A DNA stretch of 64,000 nucleotides from NCBI GenBank assembly GCA_035325705.1, contig DAOKZI010000006.1, positions 62,001-126,000 of the forward strand, read 5' to 3'. A program made the translations under genes and the position numbers. Every line of letters begins with the position of its first letter. Position 1 is the stretch's first letter. Shown here piece by piece: positions 15,900-24,928 of the stretch. Origin of the DNA: Ga0077536 sp035325705. Lineage in GTDB: Bacteria; Pseudomonadota; Gammaproteobacteria; Ga0077536. The notes beneath the pieces were generated by a model. The model was not told the origin of the DNA. It worked only from the letters and a program-made list of their open reading frames with translations, and ran no database searches.

Positions 15900-16730
15900 T
15901 CAGCGCAGCACAGAGCCCGATACCTGCGCTGCGAGGAGCAAAGGCCAGACCGTGATCCAGCCGCGCGCATGGGCGGCATCGTCGACGATGACGAGACGTG
16001 CGCCGGTCTGCGCTCGTAGCGCGGCAGAGATCTGGGCTGGCGGCACGTTGCGATCGCGGCCGCCCGCATAGTGGACTTGCGCGACTCGCGGCGGCAGCGG
16101 CGGGCGGCGCGCGGGGTCAAGCGAGGCGGTGAGCGGCGAATAGCCGTGCGCCGCGGCCCAGGCCTCGAGATCGAGATTCGCGGCCACCGTGATCACGCGA
16201 TCGACGGCCTCGATGCGCTCGGCGAGGAGCATCGCGAGCACGCCGCCGCCGCTGTAGCCGACGAGCGTGTAGTGGCCGATCCGATGCGTCACGCGCAGCC
16301 GCGCCAGCGCGGCGGCGAGGCTCGCGACCACCTCCGTGCCGTAGCGGGCTTCCGTCCACAGCCGGGGCGCGCAGCCCGGCGCCTGCGCGAGACCCTCATA
16401 GCAGGGGCGGGCGAGATAGATCGAAGGCGCGGGATCGAGCGCCATCAGCTCGCGCGCGAGGCGACGGCGCGGCGTCGGATCGCCGGCCGGCAGATGGCGC
16501 GTCGCGAACGGGCGGCCATCGCCTTCGAGATAGACGTGCACGCGGTCCGCGCCGTCGAGACGGCCCTGCACGTCGATCCGGTGCATGAAGCCCGCGCCTT
16601 CGATCAGCGATCCCGGCAGGGGCGGCGGCGCGCCGGCGCAAGCGGCCAGGAACACCGGCGCGCCGAGCAGGACGAGCAGCGCCCGCGCGCGGCGCGATGC
16701 TATGCTCGGCACGGGATCCCGGAGCAACAT
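15900..16730 (-). CDS. Alpha/beta-hydrolase lipoprotein, 276 aa
   Basis: The N-terminal segment ALLVLLGAPVFLAAC ends in a lipobox (LAAC), so the protein is probably a periplasm-facing lipoprotein. The hydrolase nucleophile elbow is GYSGGG (HYTLVGYSGGGVLAMLL). A plausible catalytic His lies in DDAAHARGW near the C-terminus, with an acidic residue in GGRDRNVPP. Probable esterase or lipase; substrate unknown. The ATG at 16730 is 6 bp from the divergent fecR-like ATG; an alternative GTG at 16712 would keep the signal peptide and leave 24 bp. Either way the two promoters must lie inside coding sequence. Confidence 0.82.
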   Translation of the reverse strand: MLLRDPVPSIASRRARALLVLLGAPVFLAACAGAPPPLPGSLIEGAGFMHRIDVQGRLDGADRVHVYLEGDGRPFATRHLPAGDPTPRRRLARELMALDPAPSIYLARPCYEGLAQAPGCAPRLWTEARYGTEVVASLAAALARLRVTHRIGHYTLVGYSGGGVLAMLLAERIEAVDRVITVAANLDLEAWAAAHGYSPLTASLDPARRPPLPPRVAQVHYAGGRDRNVPPAQISAALRAQTGARLVIVDDAAHARGWITVWPLLLAAQVSGSVLR

Positions 16731-16736
16731 TCAGGC

Positions 16737-17417
16737 ATGAAGCACCTCGCCCTGCTGCTGGTGACGCTGTGCTGCGCATGGACGCTGTCCGCGCGCGCGG
16801 CGGCGCCGGCCGCGCAGGTCGCCGAACTCGAAGGGCGTGCGATCGCGCTGGGCGCGGACGGGCATACGCGGACGCTCGCGATTCAGGCACCGGTCTACGC
16901 CGGCGACACGGTCGCGACCCTGGGCCGCGCGCGGGCGCTGCTGCGGTTCACGGACGGCTCGAAGTACGAGCTCGGCGCGGACACGCGGCTGCGCATCGAT
17001 CGCTATCGCTACGGCGGGCAGCCGGACGAGGCCGAGGCCGCGACCGAGATCGTCAAAGGCCTGTTCCGCTATGTCTCCGGCCTCATCGCGAAGCATCGGC
17101 CGCGCGCGACGCAGATCCGCACGGCGGTCGCGACGATCGGCATCCGCGGCACGCATGTGATCGGCGAAATCACCGAGACCTCGGCGACGATCGGGCTGCT
17201 GCCGCCGGAGACGGGCGACGCACCGAGCGCGATAGAGGTATCGAACGCGCACGGCAGCGTGACGATCGACCAGCCGAACTACGTCACCGAGATCCCGGAC
17301 GCGAACAGTCCGCCGTCGCCGCCGCGGCCGCGCGATCTGCGCTCGATGACGCGCCAGCTCCGTCTGGTGCAGACCATGCGCCGCGTGATTACGCCGAGGA
17401 TGCCCGCACTGCCCTGA
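16737..17417 (+). CDS. Secreted FecR-domain protein, 226 aa
   Basis: Signal peptide MKHLALLLVTLCCAWTLSARA, then a FecR-like beta domain: VYAGDTVATLGRARALLRFTDGSKYELGADTRLRIDRY, which I see as two strands around the FTDGS turn, followed by RTAVATIGIRGTHVIGEI. FecR periplasmic domains usually sense TonB-receptor signals. This protein has no transmembrane anchor or anti-sigma tail and no sigma factor next to it, so it belongs to the stand-alone secreted FecR group of unknown role. The C-terminus is Pro/Arg-rich. ATG 16737 is supported by the signal peptide. Confidence 0.85.
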   Translation: MKHLALLLVTLCCAWTLSARAAAPAAQVAELEGRAIALGADGHTRTLAIQAPVYAGDTVATLGRARALLRFTDGSKYELGADTRLRIDRYRYGGQPDEAEAATEIVKGLFRYVSGLIAKHRPRATQIRTAVATIGIRGTHVIGEITETSATIGLLPPETGDAPSAIEVSNAHGSVTIDQPNYVTEIPDANSPPSPPRPRDLRSMTRQLRLVQTMRRVITPRMPALP

Positions 17418-17492
17418 GACCGCGTTTCCTCCGCCGCGCGCGGAGCGCCACGCTCCATCCGATTCAGCATTCATCTCGAAGAGGTTTTCCGC

Positions 17493-18650
17493 ATGAAGCT
17501 CGACGGCGTCACCGTGATCGATTTGTCGATGTTCCTGCCCGGTCCCCATTTCACGCTGATGATGGCCGACCACGGTGCGGACGTCATCCGCATCGAGCCG
17601 CCCGCCGGTGAGCCGAGCCGCGAGTACGGCCTGCGGCTCGGCGAACACAGCGTGTGGTTCCGCAACACGCATCGCGGCAAGCGCAGCCTGCGCCTGAACC
17701 TGAAGGATCCGCGCGGCAAGGCACTGCTGATGAAGCTGCTGGAGAAGGCCGACGTGCTGGTCGAAGGCTTCAGGCCCGGCGTCATGCGCCGGCTCGGGCT
17801 CGACTACGAGAGCGTGCGCGCGCACGCGCCGCAGATCGTCTACTGCTCGATCTCCGCCTTCGGCCAGACCGGTCGCTATCGCGACAAGCCCGCGCACGAC
17901 ATGGCGGTGCAGGCGCTCGCCGGCACGCTGGGCTTCAACCTCGGACGCGACGGCGCGCCGACCAATCCCGGCCTGCCGACCGCCGATATCACGAGCTCGA
18001 TGTTCGCGCTGAGCGGTGTGTTGATGGCGCTGCTGAAGCAGCGGCAGACGGGGCAGGGAGATTTCCTCGACATCGCGATGCACGACAGCCTGCTCGCGTG
18101 GACACCCAACTACACCGGCCCCGTGTTTGCCGAGCACCGGCCGCACGAGGTGAAGCACGAGCGCAACTGGGGCGGTGGCGCTTTCTACAATCTCTATCGC
18201 ACGCGCGACGCGCAGTGGATGGTGCTCGGTGGCCTGGAGCACCACTTCTGCGCGAATTTCCTCAACAAGGCGGGGCGGCCGGATCTGATCCCGCTGTGCG
18301 AGCTGCCGCCGGGCCCGGGCCAGCAGCCGGTGAAGGACTTCCTCGCGGACTTCTTTGCGGCGCGCACGCGGGCGGAAGCGCTGGCATGGCTCGCCGACAT
18401 CGACGTCTGCTATGCGCCGCTGCGCACGCTGGTCGAAGCCTATGACGATCCGCATGCGGCCGAGCGCGGCATGCTGCTGCACGACGAGCAGGGCTTGCCG
18501 CACATCGGCACCGCGATCAAGTTCACCCGCGAGCCCGCGCAGATAGGCTACGCGGTGCCGCGCCTCGGCGAGCACTCGCGGGCGATCGCGGCGGAGCTCG
18601 GTTATGCCGACGCGGAGATCGAGGCACTGGCGCGCGACGGGGTCATCTGA
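17493..18650 (+). CDS. CaiB/BaiF (family III) CoA-transferase, 385 aa
   Basis: Moves CoA between a thioester donor and a carboxylic acid. The N-terminal start KLDGVTVIDLSMFLPGPHFTLMMADHGADVIRIEPP is diagnostic and is described here as two halves around LPGP. The catalytic Asp is Asp136 by my count (KPAHDMAVQALAG), the C-terminal part carries TRAEALAWLADIDVCYAPL. Length (about 385) is normal. GAAGAGG just upstream of the ATG at 17493 is a good ribosome site. It is not in an obvious operon; a repeat array follows. Substrate unknown; related enzymes act on carnitine, bile acids or 2-methylacyl compounds. Confidence 0.9.
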   Translation: MKLDGVTVIDLSMFLPGPHFTLMMADHGADVIRIEPPAGEPSREYGLRLGEHSVWFRNTHRGKRSLRLNLKDPRGKALLMKLLEKADVLVEGFRPGVMRRLGLDYESVRAHAPQIVYCSISAFGQTGRYRDKPAHDMAVQALAGTLGFNLGRDGAPTNPGLPTADITSSMFALSGVLMALLKQRQTGQGDFLDIAMHDSLLAWTPNYTGPVFAEHRPHEVKHERNWGGGAFYNLYRTRDAQWMVLGGLEHHFCANFLNKAGRPDLIPLCELPPGPGQQPVKDFLADFFAARTRAEALAWLADIDVCYAPLRTLVEAYDDPHAAERGMLLHDEQGLPHIGTAIKFTREPAQIGYAVPRLGEHSRAIAAELGYADAEIEALARDGVI

Positions 18651-18817
18651 AGCCATCGCCGCGGTCGCGCGTCGGAGCCGGACGCGCACAGATCCGGCGA
18701 GCTCACGGCCGAACGCAGCGGCGCCGGCAACGCTCGGCTCCGCAGGCCCCGCCGGGCAATCTGCCCGTTGATGCCGTCGCGGCGCGCGGCTTCGGCCCGG
18801 CGGAGTAGAGTTCGAGC

Positions 18818-19237
18818 GGGGACACCCACCGAGTTCGAGAGTAGAGTTCGAGCGGGGACACCCACAGTTCGAGCGGGGGACGGGTCGAGCGGGGACACCC
18901 ACAGTTCGGGGCGAGTCGAGTGGGGACACCCACCCGAGGGAGCGAGCCATTCGAGTGGGGACACCCATTTAATCAAGCGGGAAGACCTATGGCTGTCCCG
19001 GCTCGCGGTTCGCGGACGGTGGGTGTCCCGGCCCGCGCCCCAGGTCTCGCGAACAGCGCGAACGGTGGGTGTCCCGGGCCCACGCCACGAAGCGGTGGGT
19101 GTCCCAGCTCGAGTAGCCAGCGCGACGCGGTTCGAAGCGGGTCCCGCGAACGGTGGGTGTCCCGGCCCGAAGACAAACCTCCGGCACCACGCCCGCCGTC
19201 CCACTTGCCTAGAATCGCCCGCAGCGAGGACACCCAT
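18818..19237. repeat. Family-D array: GGGGACACCCAC repeats switching strand
   Basis: Forward copies at 18818, 18854, 18891, 18922 and 18957 are mostly preceded by TTCGAG or GTCGAG. Reverse-complement copies (GTGGGTGTCCC) follow at 19019, 19065, 19095 and 19153, and a final forward variant (GAGGACACCCAT) at 19226. Together they fill the 623-bp gap between caiB-like and kinase genes. Frames that cross it are not believable proteins. Confidence 0.92.
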
Positions 19238-19273
19238 GCTTCATGCCCGTCCGGATCCGTGCCGAGCCGCTTT

Positions 19274-20656
19274 ATGATGAGGCTGACCCACCACCTGTTG
19301 CTGCATCTCCTCGGCTGGTCGCTGGTCTGTGCGGTGATCGCGACCGCCTTCGTCGCGCAGCGCACCGAGCGCGCGCTGCGGCGCGAGGCGAGCGCGCTCG
19401 CGGACAGCGCCGTGCGCGTGCTCGACATGCAGTTGGCGCGCATCGCGCTGGGGGCCGAGCACGATGCGCAGTTCCCGGACTGGGACCTGGTCGAGGGATT
19501 GCGCGTGCCGGCGGGCGGCTGTCTCCGTCTGCTGCATGCCGGCGGCGAGGTGTGGCGCAGTCACTGTCGCGGGCTGGACCTCGCGCGCAGCGCCCCGGCG
19601 CCGGCGTGGTTCACGGCGCTGCGCGCGCGCATGCCCGGGACGATCACCGCGCTCCTGCGTCCCCTACGGTCGACCGCGCCGGCGCCCGCGCGCATCGAGG
19701 TGACGCTGGACGCGCGCGAGCAGTCGGCGCTCGCCTGGCGCTCGCTGCGCGAGACCCTGCTGCTCGTCGCGAGCGTCGCCGCCGCGCTGGGTGCCGTCGT
19801 GCTCGTCGTCGTGGCGCGGGCGCTGCGGCCGGCACGCGCGCTGCTCGCCCGCATCGACGCGCTCGAGCGCGGCGCGCCCGCGGAGCCGCCCGGTCGCTAC
19901 CGCTTCCTCGAGCTGCAACGCATCGGCGACGCGCTCGAGCGCCTCGCGAGCTCGCTCGCCGCCGCGCTGGTCCGCCAGCGCCGGCTCGCCGCCGAGCTGC
20001 TCCATGCCCAGGAGGACGAGCGCCGCCGTCTCGCCCGCGAGCTGCACGATGAATTCGCGCAGAGCCTCGCCGGCATCGCGGCGACGACGGGCGCGCTGAA
20101 GAGCGACGTCGCCGCCGGCCGCCTCCCGCCCGCCGCCGATCTCGATCGGCTCGCCGCCGCCGCCGCGGGCATGCAGCGCCAGCTCCGCGAGCTGCTCGAG
20201 CGTCTGGGGCCGGCGACGCTGGACGATCTGGGGTTGGGCCCCGCGCTCGTCTCCTTGACGAAGGAGTGGGACGCACGCTGTCGCGGCCGCCCGCGCTTCG
20301 TCTGCGACATCGACGCGACGCTGCCCGACCCGCTGCCCGCCGCCGTCGCGATCACGGCCTACCGCACGGCGCAGGAAGCGCTGACCAATGCCGCGCGTCA
20401 TGCCGGGGCGGCGCGAGTCGTGCTCCGGATCGCCGCGGCGCCGCTCGGGGCCGAGCCCGGCCTCGTGCTCTGGATCGACGACGACGGCGACACCGCGCCC
20501 GCCGCGCCGATCCTCGGACGCGGCCTCATCGGCATGCGCGAGCGCGCGCTCGCGCTGGGCGGCACGGTGAGCTGGGGCAGGCGAGCGGACGGCGGATTCC
20601 GGATCGAAGCGCGGCTGCCGCTGGGACAGACACGGGCCAGCGCAGCCTCCGTATGA
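19274..20656 (+). CDS. NarL-type sensor histidine kinase, membrane-bound, 460 aa
   Basis: One membrane helix at residues 8-28 (LLLHLLGWSLVCAVIATAFV), a periplasmic domain to about 150, a second helix (LLLVASVAAALGAVVLVVVA), a HAMP-like linker, then a HisKA_3 dimerisation domain. The phospho-acceptor is His258 in ERRRLARELHDEFAQ. A HATPase domain follows with TAQEALTNAARHAGA (N box) and GRGLIGMRERALALGG (G boxes). The periplasmic part resembles the LapD/MoxY N-terminal type; ligand unknown. Start at 19274 (a second ATG follows at once); frames extending upstream run into family-D repeats. It overlaps the response regulator by 4 nt (ATGA), its evident partner. Confidence 0.92.
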   Translation: MMRLTHHLLLHLLGWSLVCAVIATAFVAQRTERALRREASALADSAVRVLDMQLARIALGAEHDAQFPDWDLVEGLRVPAGGCLRLLHAGGEVWRSHCRGLDLARSAPAPAWFTALRARMPGTITALLRPLRSTAPAPARIEVTLDAREQSALAWRSLRETLLLVASVAAALGAVVLVVVARALRPARALLARIDALERGAPAEPPGRYRFLELQRIGDALERLASSLAAALVRQRRLAAELLHAQEDERRRLARELHDEFAQSLAGIAATTGALKSDVAAGRLPPAADLDRLAAAAAGMQRQLRELLERLGPATLDDLGLGPALVSLTKEWDARCRGRPRFVCDIDATLPDPLPAAVAITAYRTAQEALTNAARHAGAARVVLRIAAAPLGAEPGLVLWIDDDGDTAPAAPILGRGLIGMRERALALGGTVSWGRRADGGFRIEARLPLGQTRASAASV

Positions 20657-21327
20657 ACGCCACCCGCCGCATCGTCATCGCCGACGATCACGCGATCGTC
20701 CGCGCCGGCTACTGCGCGCTGCTGTCGCGCCACCCGGGCTGCACGATCGTCGGCGAGGCCGCCGACGGCGCCGAAGCCTACCGCCTGGTCGCGAGCCTCG
20801 CGCCGGATCTGCTCGTGATCGATCTATCGATGCCGGGTCTCGGCGGCCTGGGCGCGATTCCGCGCGTGCGCCAGCGCCGGCCCGACTGCCGTGTCCTCGT
20901 ACTCAGCATGCACGGCGATCCGGCCTACGTCGAACGCGCGCTGCTCGCCGGCGCGCACGGCTATGTGACCAAGAGCAGCGCGCCGGACATCCTCCTCGCC
21001 GCGGTCGATGCCGTCGCCGGCGGCGGCCGCTACTTGAGCCCGGATCTATCCTCGCGGCTCGCCTGGCAGCGCCTCGGCAGCGCCGTGCCGGGCGCCGAGG
21101 ATCTGACGCCGCGGGAGTTCGAGGTCCTGCGTCTGCTCGTCGAGGCGCACACGCCTGCGGCGATCGCGCGTGCGCTCGGGATCAGCGACAAGACCGTGCT
21201 GAACATGCACTACACCATCAAGCGCAAGCTGCAGGCGCGCACCGACATCGAGCTGATGCACGCGGCGCTGCGCATGGGTCTGATCGACGCGCCGCCCCAG
21301 TCTCCGCCGGCGCCGGCAGAGGACTGA
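20653..21327 (+). CDS. LuxR/NarL-family response regulator, 224 aa
   Basis: Receiver domain at residues 5-120 with acidic pair Asp11-Asp12, phospho-acceptor Asp57 (LLVIDLSMPG) and the conserved Lys in VTKSS. A C-terminal helix-turn-helix at about 150-210 (LTPREFEVLRLL, AIARALGISDKTVLNMHYTIKRKL) binds DNA. The core is RALGISDKTVLNM, with unusual NMHY where most members have N-x-H. Translationally coupled to the histidine kinase through ATGA. A Pro-rich tail of about 12 residues ends the protein. Targets unknown; the GGGGACACCCAC array just upstream of the operon is a possible binding region but that is speculation. Confidence 0.93.
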   Translation: MNATRRIVIADDHAIVRAGYCALLSRHPGCTIVGEAADGAEAYRLVASLAPDLLVIDLSMPGLGGLGAIPRVRQRRPDCRVLVLSMHGDPAYVERALLAGAHGYVTKSSAPDILLAAVDAVAGGGRYLSPDLSSRLAWQRLGSAVPGAEDLTPREFEVLRLLVEAHTPAAIARALGISDKTVLNMHYTIKRKLQARTDIELMHAALRMGLIDAPPQSPPAPAED

Positions 21328-21422
21328 GCCGCGACGCCGGGCAGCGGTTCAGCGGGCCTGCGCATTCGCGTATGCTGGCGCCCTTTCCGGCCCGCGTCCC
21401 CGAAAGAACCTCCGTCGAGTCC

Positions 21423-24032
21423 ATGCCGATTCTGCTGAAGTACCTGCCGCGCGAGTTCGCGGCCTTCCTCGTCGCGTGCGCCACTCGCTGGCCCTGGCTC
21501 GTGATCCTCGTAATGCTCGCGTTGACGGGCTGGGGCGTCCGCTACACCGCCGCGCACATCGGTATCGACACCGACACGGGCGAGATGATCGATCCGAAGC
21601 TGCCGCACCGGCAGGCGAGCAGGGCGCTCGACGAGGCCTTTCCGCATCTGCCCGGGGACGTCCTCGTCTACGCACAGGCCGCCCACGCCGGTGACGCGGA
21701 GGACGCCGCGGACGCGCTCGCCGCGGCGCTGCGCGAGCGCCCGGACATCGCGCGCGCGCTGTCGCAACCGGGAGGCGGCGAGTTCTTCGCGCGCCAGGGA
21801 CTGCTCTATCTATCGGTCGACGAGCTGTGGACGCTGGACGAGAAGCTCGCCGACGCCGCGCCGCTGCTCGGCACGCTGGCCGCGGACGCGAGCCTGCGCG
21901 GCCTGTTCGACACGCTGTCGCTAGGCCTCGACGAAGCGCAGGACGAGTCGGCGCGGGCGAACCTCGCCCGGCTCTTCGATCGCGTGTCCGCTGCGCTCGA
22001 ACGGTACGCCGCCGGCGACACCACGCCGAATCACTGGCGCGAGGAGTTGTTCGACGAGAACGAGGACGGCGGCCCGGCGCGCGCCTTCGTGCTGATCGAT
22101 CCCGCGCTCGCGAACACGAGCTTCCAGCCGGCGGAGCCCGCGATCGAGGCGCTGCACGGGCTGCTCGACGAGCTGCAGCGGCATCATCCGCAGGTGCAGT
22201 ACCGCGTGACGGGCTCCGCGGCGATGAACGGCGAAGAGCTGGTGACGGTCGCCGAGGACGCGAGCCTGACGACCGGGCTGTCCTTCGCCTTCGTCGCGCT
22301 GGTGCTCGTCTGGGGGCTGCGGCGCGGCGGGCTCGTGCTCGCCGTGCTGGTGACGCTCGCCTGCGGTCTGGCGCTGACCGCGGCCTTTGCCGCCGGCTTC
22401 GTCGGCAGCCTGAACCTCATCTCGGTGTGCTTCGCCGTGCTCTTCATCGGCATGGGCGTCGACTTCGGCATCCAGTTCGTGCTGCGCTACCAGGAAGAGA
22501 GTCGGCACGGCATCGCGCGCCGCGCCGCGCTGCTCGCCGCCGCGCGCGGCGTCGGCGGCGCGCTGATCCTCGCCGCCGCCGGCGCCGCGATCAGCTTCTC
22601 CGCCTTCGTGCCGACGAGCTACAAAGGTCTCGCCCAGCTCGGCATCATCTCGAGCTGCAGCATGGCGATCGCGCTGCTCGCGAATCTCACGCTGCTGCCC
22701 GCGCTGCTGGTGCTGCTGCCGGCGCCGAAGGCGAAGCCCGCGCCCGTGCGCTCGCGTGAGCCCGGCTTCGTCGCGCGCCACGCGAAAGCGATACTCGCGG
22801 TGTCCGCGCTGCTGACGATCGTGAGCCTCGCGCTGCTGCCGCGCGCGCGCTTCGATCTGAATCCGCTGAACCTGAAGGATCCGCGCAGCCCGGCGGTGCG
22901 CGCGTTCAAGGATCTGGCGAGTACGCCGGGTGCCTCGCCGTACACCATCGATCTGCTCGCGCCGACGCTCGCCGCGGCCGACGCGCTCGCGGCGCGCATC
23001 GGGGCCCTGCCCGAAGTCGATGAAGCCCTCACGCTCTCGAGCTACGTCGCGGCCGATCAGGAAGAGAAGCTCGGCATCATCGATGGCATGCGCATGTCGC
23101 TGGGCGCGCTGATGGAAGCGAGCACTACGCCGGCGCCGACGCTGGCCGAAGAACGGGCCGCGATCGACGGCTTCGCGACCGAGCTGGCCGCAGCGAAGAT
23201 CGAGGATGCGACGCTCGCGGCCGCCGCCGCGCGTCTCGCGCGGGCGCTCGACGCACTGCGGGCGCGCGGCGACTGGCCGGACACGGCGCTGCCGGCCGTG
23301 CGCGGCATGCTGCTCGGCGATCTGCCGCGCACGCTGGCGCGTCTGCGCGGCCTGCTCGAGGCCGAGGCCTTCGATGTCGGCGATCTGCCGGAAGATCTCC
23401 GCCACCGCTACGTCGCGGCCGACGGGCGCGCACGCGTGGAGGTGCTGCCGCGCGCCGATCTGAACGACAACGGCGCGATGCAGGCCTTCGCGCGCGCGGT
23501 GCAGGCCGTCGAGCCCTCGGCGACCGGCGCGCCGATCGAGCTCGTCGCCGGCAGCGAGGCGGTGATCGAATCCTGCGTCAAGGCTTCGCTGGGCGCTCTG
23601 CTCGTGACGCTGGTGATGCACATCGTGGTGCTGCGCGGGTTCGTCGATGCGCTGCTCGTGTCGGCGCCGCTGGTGCTCGCGATGCTGTTGACGGTCGCGA
23701 CCTCGGTGCTGTTCCGCTTCCCGTTCAACTTCGCGAACATCATCGCGCTGCCGCTCTTGATCGGCCTCAACAATGCCTATGGCGCCTACCTCGTCGTTCG
23801 CCGCCAGCACGCCGAAGGCGTCGCCACGCTGCTCGGCAGCAGCACGCCGCGCGCGGTGCTGTTCAGCGGGCTCACGGCGATCGCCTCTTTCGGCACGCTC
23901 GGCGTGTCCAAGCACCCCGGCATGGCCGGCATGGGCATCCTCATCGCCTTGTCGCTGAGCTACGCGCTGATCTGCGCGCTGCTGATGCTGCCGGCGCTGA
24001 TGGCGGTGCTGGAACGCAAGAATGCGCACTAG
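21423..24032 (+). CDS. hpnN: MMPL/RND-family exporter, HpnN-like (hopanoid transport), 869 aa
   Basis: Two six-helix RND halves, each preceded by a large periplasmic loop. Helix 1 is WPWLVILVMLALTGWGVRY. The first cluster includes LSFAFVALVLVWGLR, LISVCFAVLFIGMGVDFGIQF (family hallmark GMGVDFG) and GALILAAAGAAISFSAF. The second includes ASLGALLVTLVMHIVVL and FANIIALPLLIGLNNAYGAYLV. Size and the D-F-G / GLNNAYG features fit the HpnN group, which moves hopanoids from inner to outer membrane. Start taken at ATG 21423 (MPILLKYLPREF); an ATG at 21372 is possible. No other hopanoid gene is in the window, so the symbol is by family resemblance. Confidence 0.82.
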   Translation: MPILLKYLPREFAAFLVACATRWPWLVILVMLALTGWGVRYTAAHIGIDTDTGEMIDPKLPHRQASRALDEAFPHLPGDVLVYAQAAHAGDAEDAADALAAALRERPDIARALSQPGGGEFFARQGLLYLSVDELWTLDEKLADAAPLLGTLAADASLRGLFDTLSLGLDEAQDESARANLARLFDRVSAALERYAAGDTTPNHWREELFDENEDGGPARAFVLIDPALANTSFQPAEPAIEALHGLLDELQRHHPQVQYRVTGSAAMNGEELVTVAEDASLTTGLSFAFVALVLVWGLRRGGLVLAVLVTLACGLALTAAFAAGFVGSLNLISVCFAVLFIGMGVDFGIQFVLRYQEESRHGIARRAALLAAARGVGGALILAAAGAAISFSAFVPTSYKGLAQLGIISSCSMAIALLANLTLLPALLVLLPAPKAKPAPVRSREPGFVARHAKAILAVSALLTIVSLALLPRARFDLNPLNLKDPRSPAVRAFKDLASTPGASPYTIDLLAPTLAAADALAARIGALPEVDEALTLSSYVAADQEEKLGIIDGMRMSLGALMEASTTPAPTLAEERAAIDGFATELAAAKIEDATLAAAAARLARALDALRARGDWPDTALPAVRGMLLGDLPRTLARLRGLLEAEAFDVGDLPEDLRHRYVAADGRARVEVLPRADLNDNGAMQAFARAVQAVEPSATGAPIELVAGSEAVIESCVKASLGALLVTLVMHIVVLRGFVDALLVSAPLVLAMLLTVATSVLFRFPFNFANIIALPLLIGLNNAYGAYLVVRRQHAEGVATLLGSSTPRAVLFSGLTAIASFGTLGVSKHPGMAGMGILIALSLSYALICALLMLPALMAVLERKNAH

Positions 24033-24057
24033 CTGGGGCCGACGAAGGGCAGATGCA

Positions 24058-24127
24058 TAGGTTGGGCTGACGAAGGAAGCCCACGGTTCGGCGCCCGATG
24101 TTGGGCTTCCTTCGTCAGCCCAACCTA
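24058..24127. terminator. Family-B inverted pair forming a 26-bp perfect hairpin
   Basis: Arms 24058-24083 and 24102-24127 are perfect reverse complements around an 18-base loop, 25 bp after the hpnN-like stop. It is a mobile-looking repeat and could also act as a bidirectional terminator, though it lacks a T tract. Confidence 0.7.
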
Positions 24128-24222
24128 CATTCGGACCACGGCCATATTGCCGCCGTTGACGGCCGCCCGGCGCGGCTGACACAGTGGGCCGCATCCACGC
24201 ACTCGCGCCACGGGAGGTTCCG

Positions 24223-24879
24223 ATGCTCAAGCTCCACGGTTTCGCCGTCAGCAACTACTACAACATGGTCAAGCTCGCGCTGCTCGAGAAGCAGATCCCG
24301 TTCGAGGAAGTGAATGCGACGCCGAGCCAGGAAGCCGCCTACAAGGCCAAGAGCCCGATGGGCAAGATTCCCTGCCTCGAAACGCCGCGCGGCTTCCTGT
24401 CCGAGACCTCCGCGATCTTCGAATACCTGGAGGACACGCATCCGACGCCGGCCCTGCTGCCGGCCGATGCCTACGAGCGCGCCAAGGTCCGCGAGCTCGC
24501 GCGCGGCATCGAGCTGTACATCGAGCTGCAGGCGCGCCGTCACTACGGGCACGTGTTCTTCGGCGGCCCGAAGTCGCAGGCAGCGGTCGACGAAGTGCGG
24601 CCCGTCGTCGAGAACGGGCTGGCGGCGCTGCGCCAGCTCGCGCACGGTCAGTTCCTCTGCGGCGACCGACTGACGCTCGCCGATGTCGTCGCCTACTACA
24701 CCTTCCCGTATGCACAGATGGCGCTGAAGGCGATCTACGACTGGGATCCCGTCGCCGCGGTGCCGGGCCTCGCCGAGCGGCTCGCGCGGATCGGCGCGCG
24801 CGCGACGGCGCAGCGGGTCGATGCCGATCACAAGACCGCGATGGCGGCCTTCACGGCGCAGAAACGGGCGGGCGGCTGA
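24223..24879 (+). CDS. Glutathione S-transferase family protein, 218 aa
   Basis: The thioredoxin-like N-terminal domain (MLKLHGFAVSNYYNMVKLAL) carries the Asn/Tyr active-site area after the first strand, the cis-proline segment KIPCLETPRG and the glutathione-binding SETSAIFEYLE. The helical C-terminal domain (about 90-215) has the GDRLTLADVV motif with the conserved Asp. Likely a cytosolic detoxification or isomerase enzyme; substrate unknown. Start at ATG 24223, directly after GGGAGG, rather than the upstream in-frame codon at 24184. BKACE follows 49 bp downstream on the same strand. Confidence 0.9.
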   Translation: MLKLHGFAVSNYYNMVKLALLEKQIPFEEVNATPSQEAAYKAKSPMGKIPCLETPRGFLSETSAIFEYLEDTHPTPALLPADAYERAKVRELARGIELYIELQARRHYGHVFFGGPKSQAAVDEVRPVVENGLAALRQLAHGQFLCGDRLTLADVVAYYTFPYAQMALKAIYDWDPVAAVPGLAERLARIGARATAQRVDADHKTAMAAFTAQKRAGG

Positions 24880-24928
24880 TCCGCGGCCCGCGTCTTTCGC
24901 TCTCGCATCCACGTCTGGGAGGTCTGCC

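Noticed and set aside
16737..17417. Complete FecR anti-sigma system
   Set aside because: No ECF sigma factor or TonB receptor is adjacent and the protein has a cleavable signal peptide rather than an anti-sigma cytoplasmic domain.
18603..19237. Possible minus-strand protein across the GGGGACACCCAC array
   Set aside because: The translation is produced by the 12-mer repeats (VSPLE, GVPTR peptides) and has no independent coding signal.
18818..19237. CRISPR array
   Set aside because: Repeat unit is only about 12 bp, spacing is short and irregular, and orientation switches midway; no cas genes nearby.
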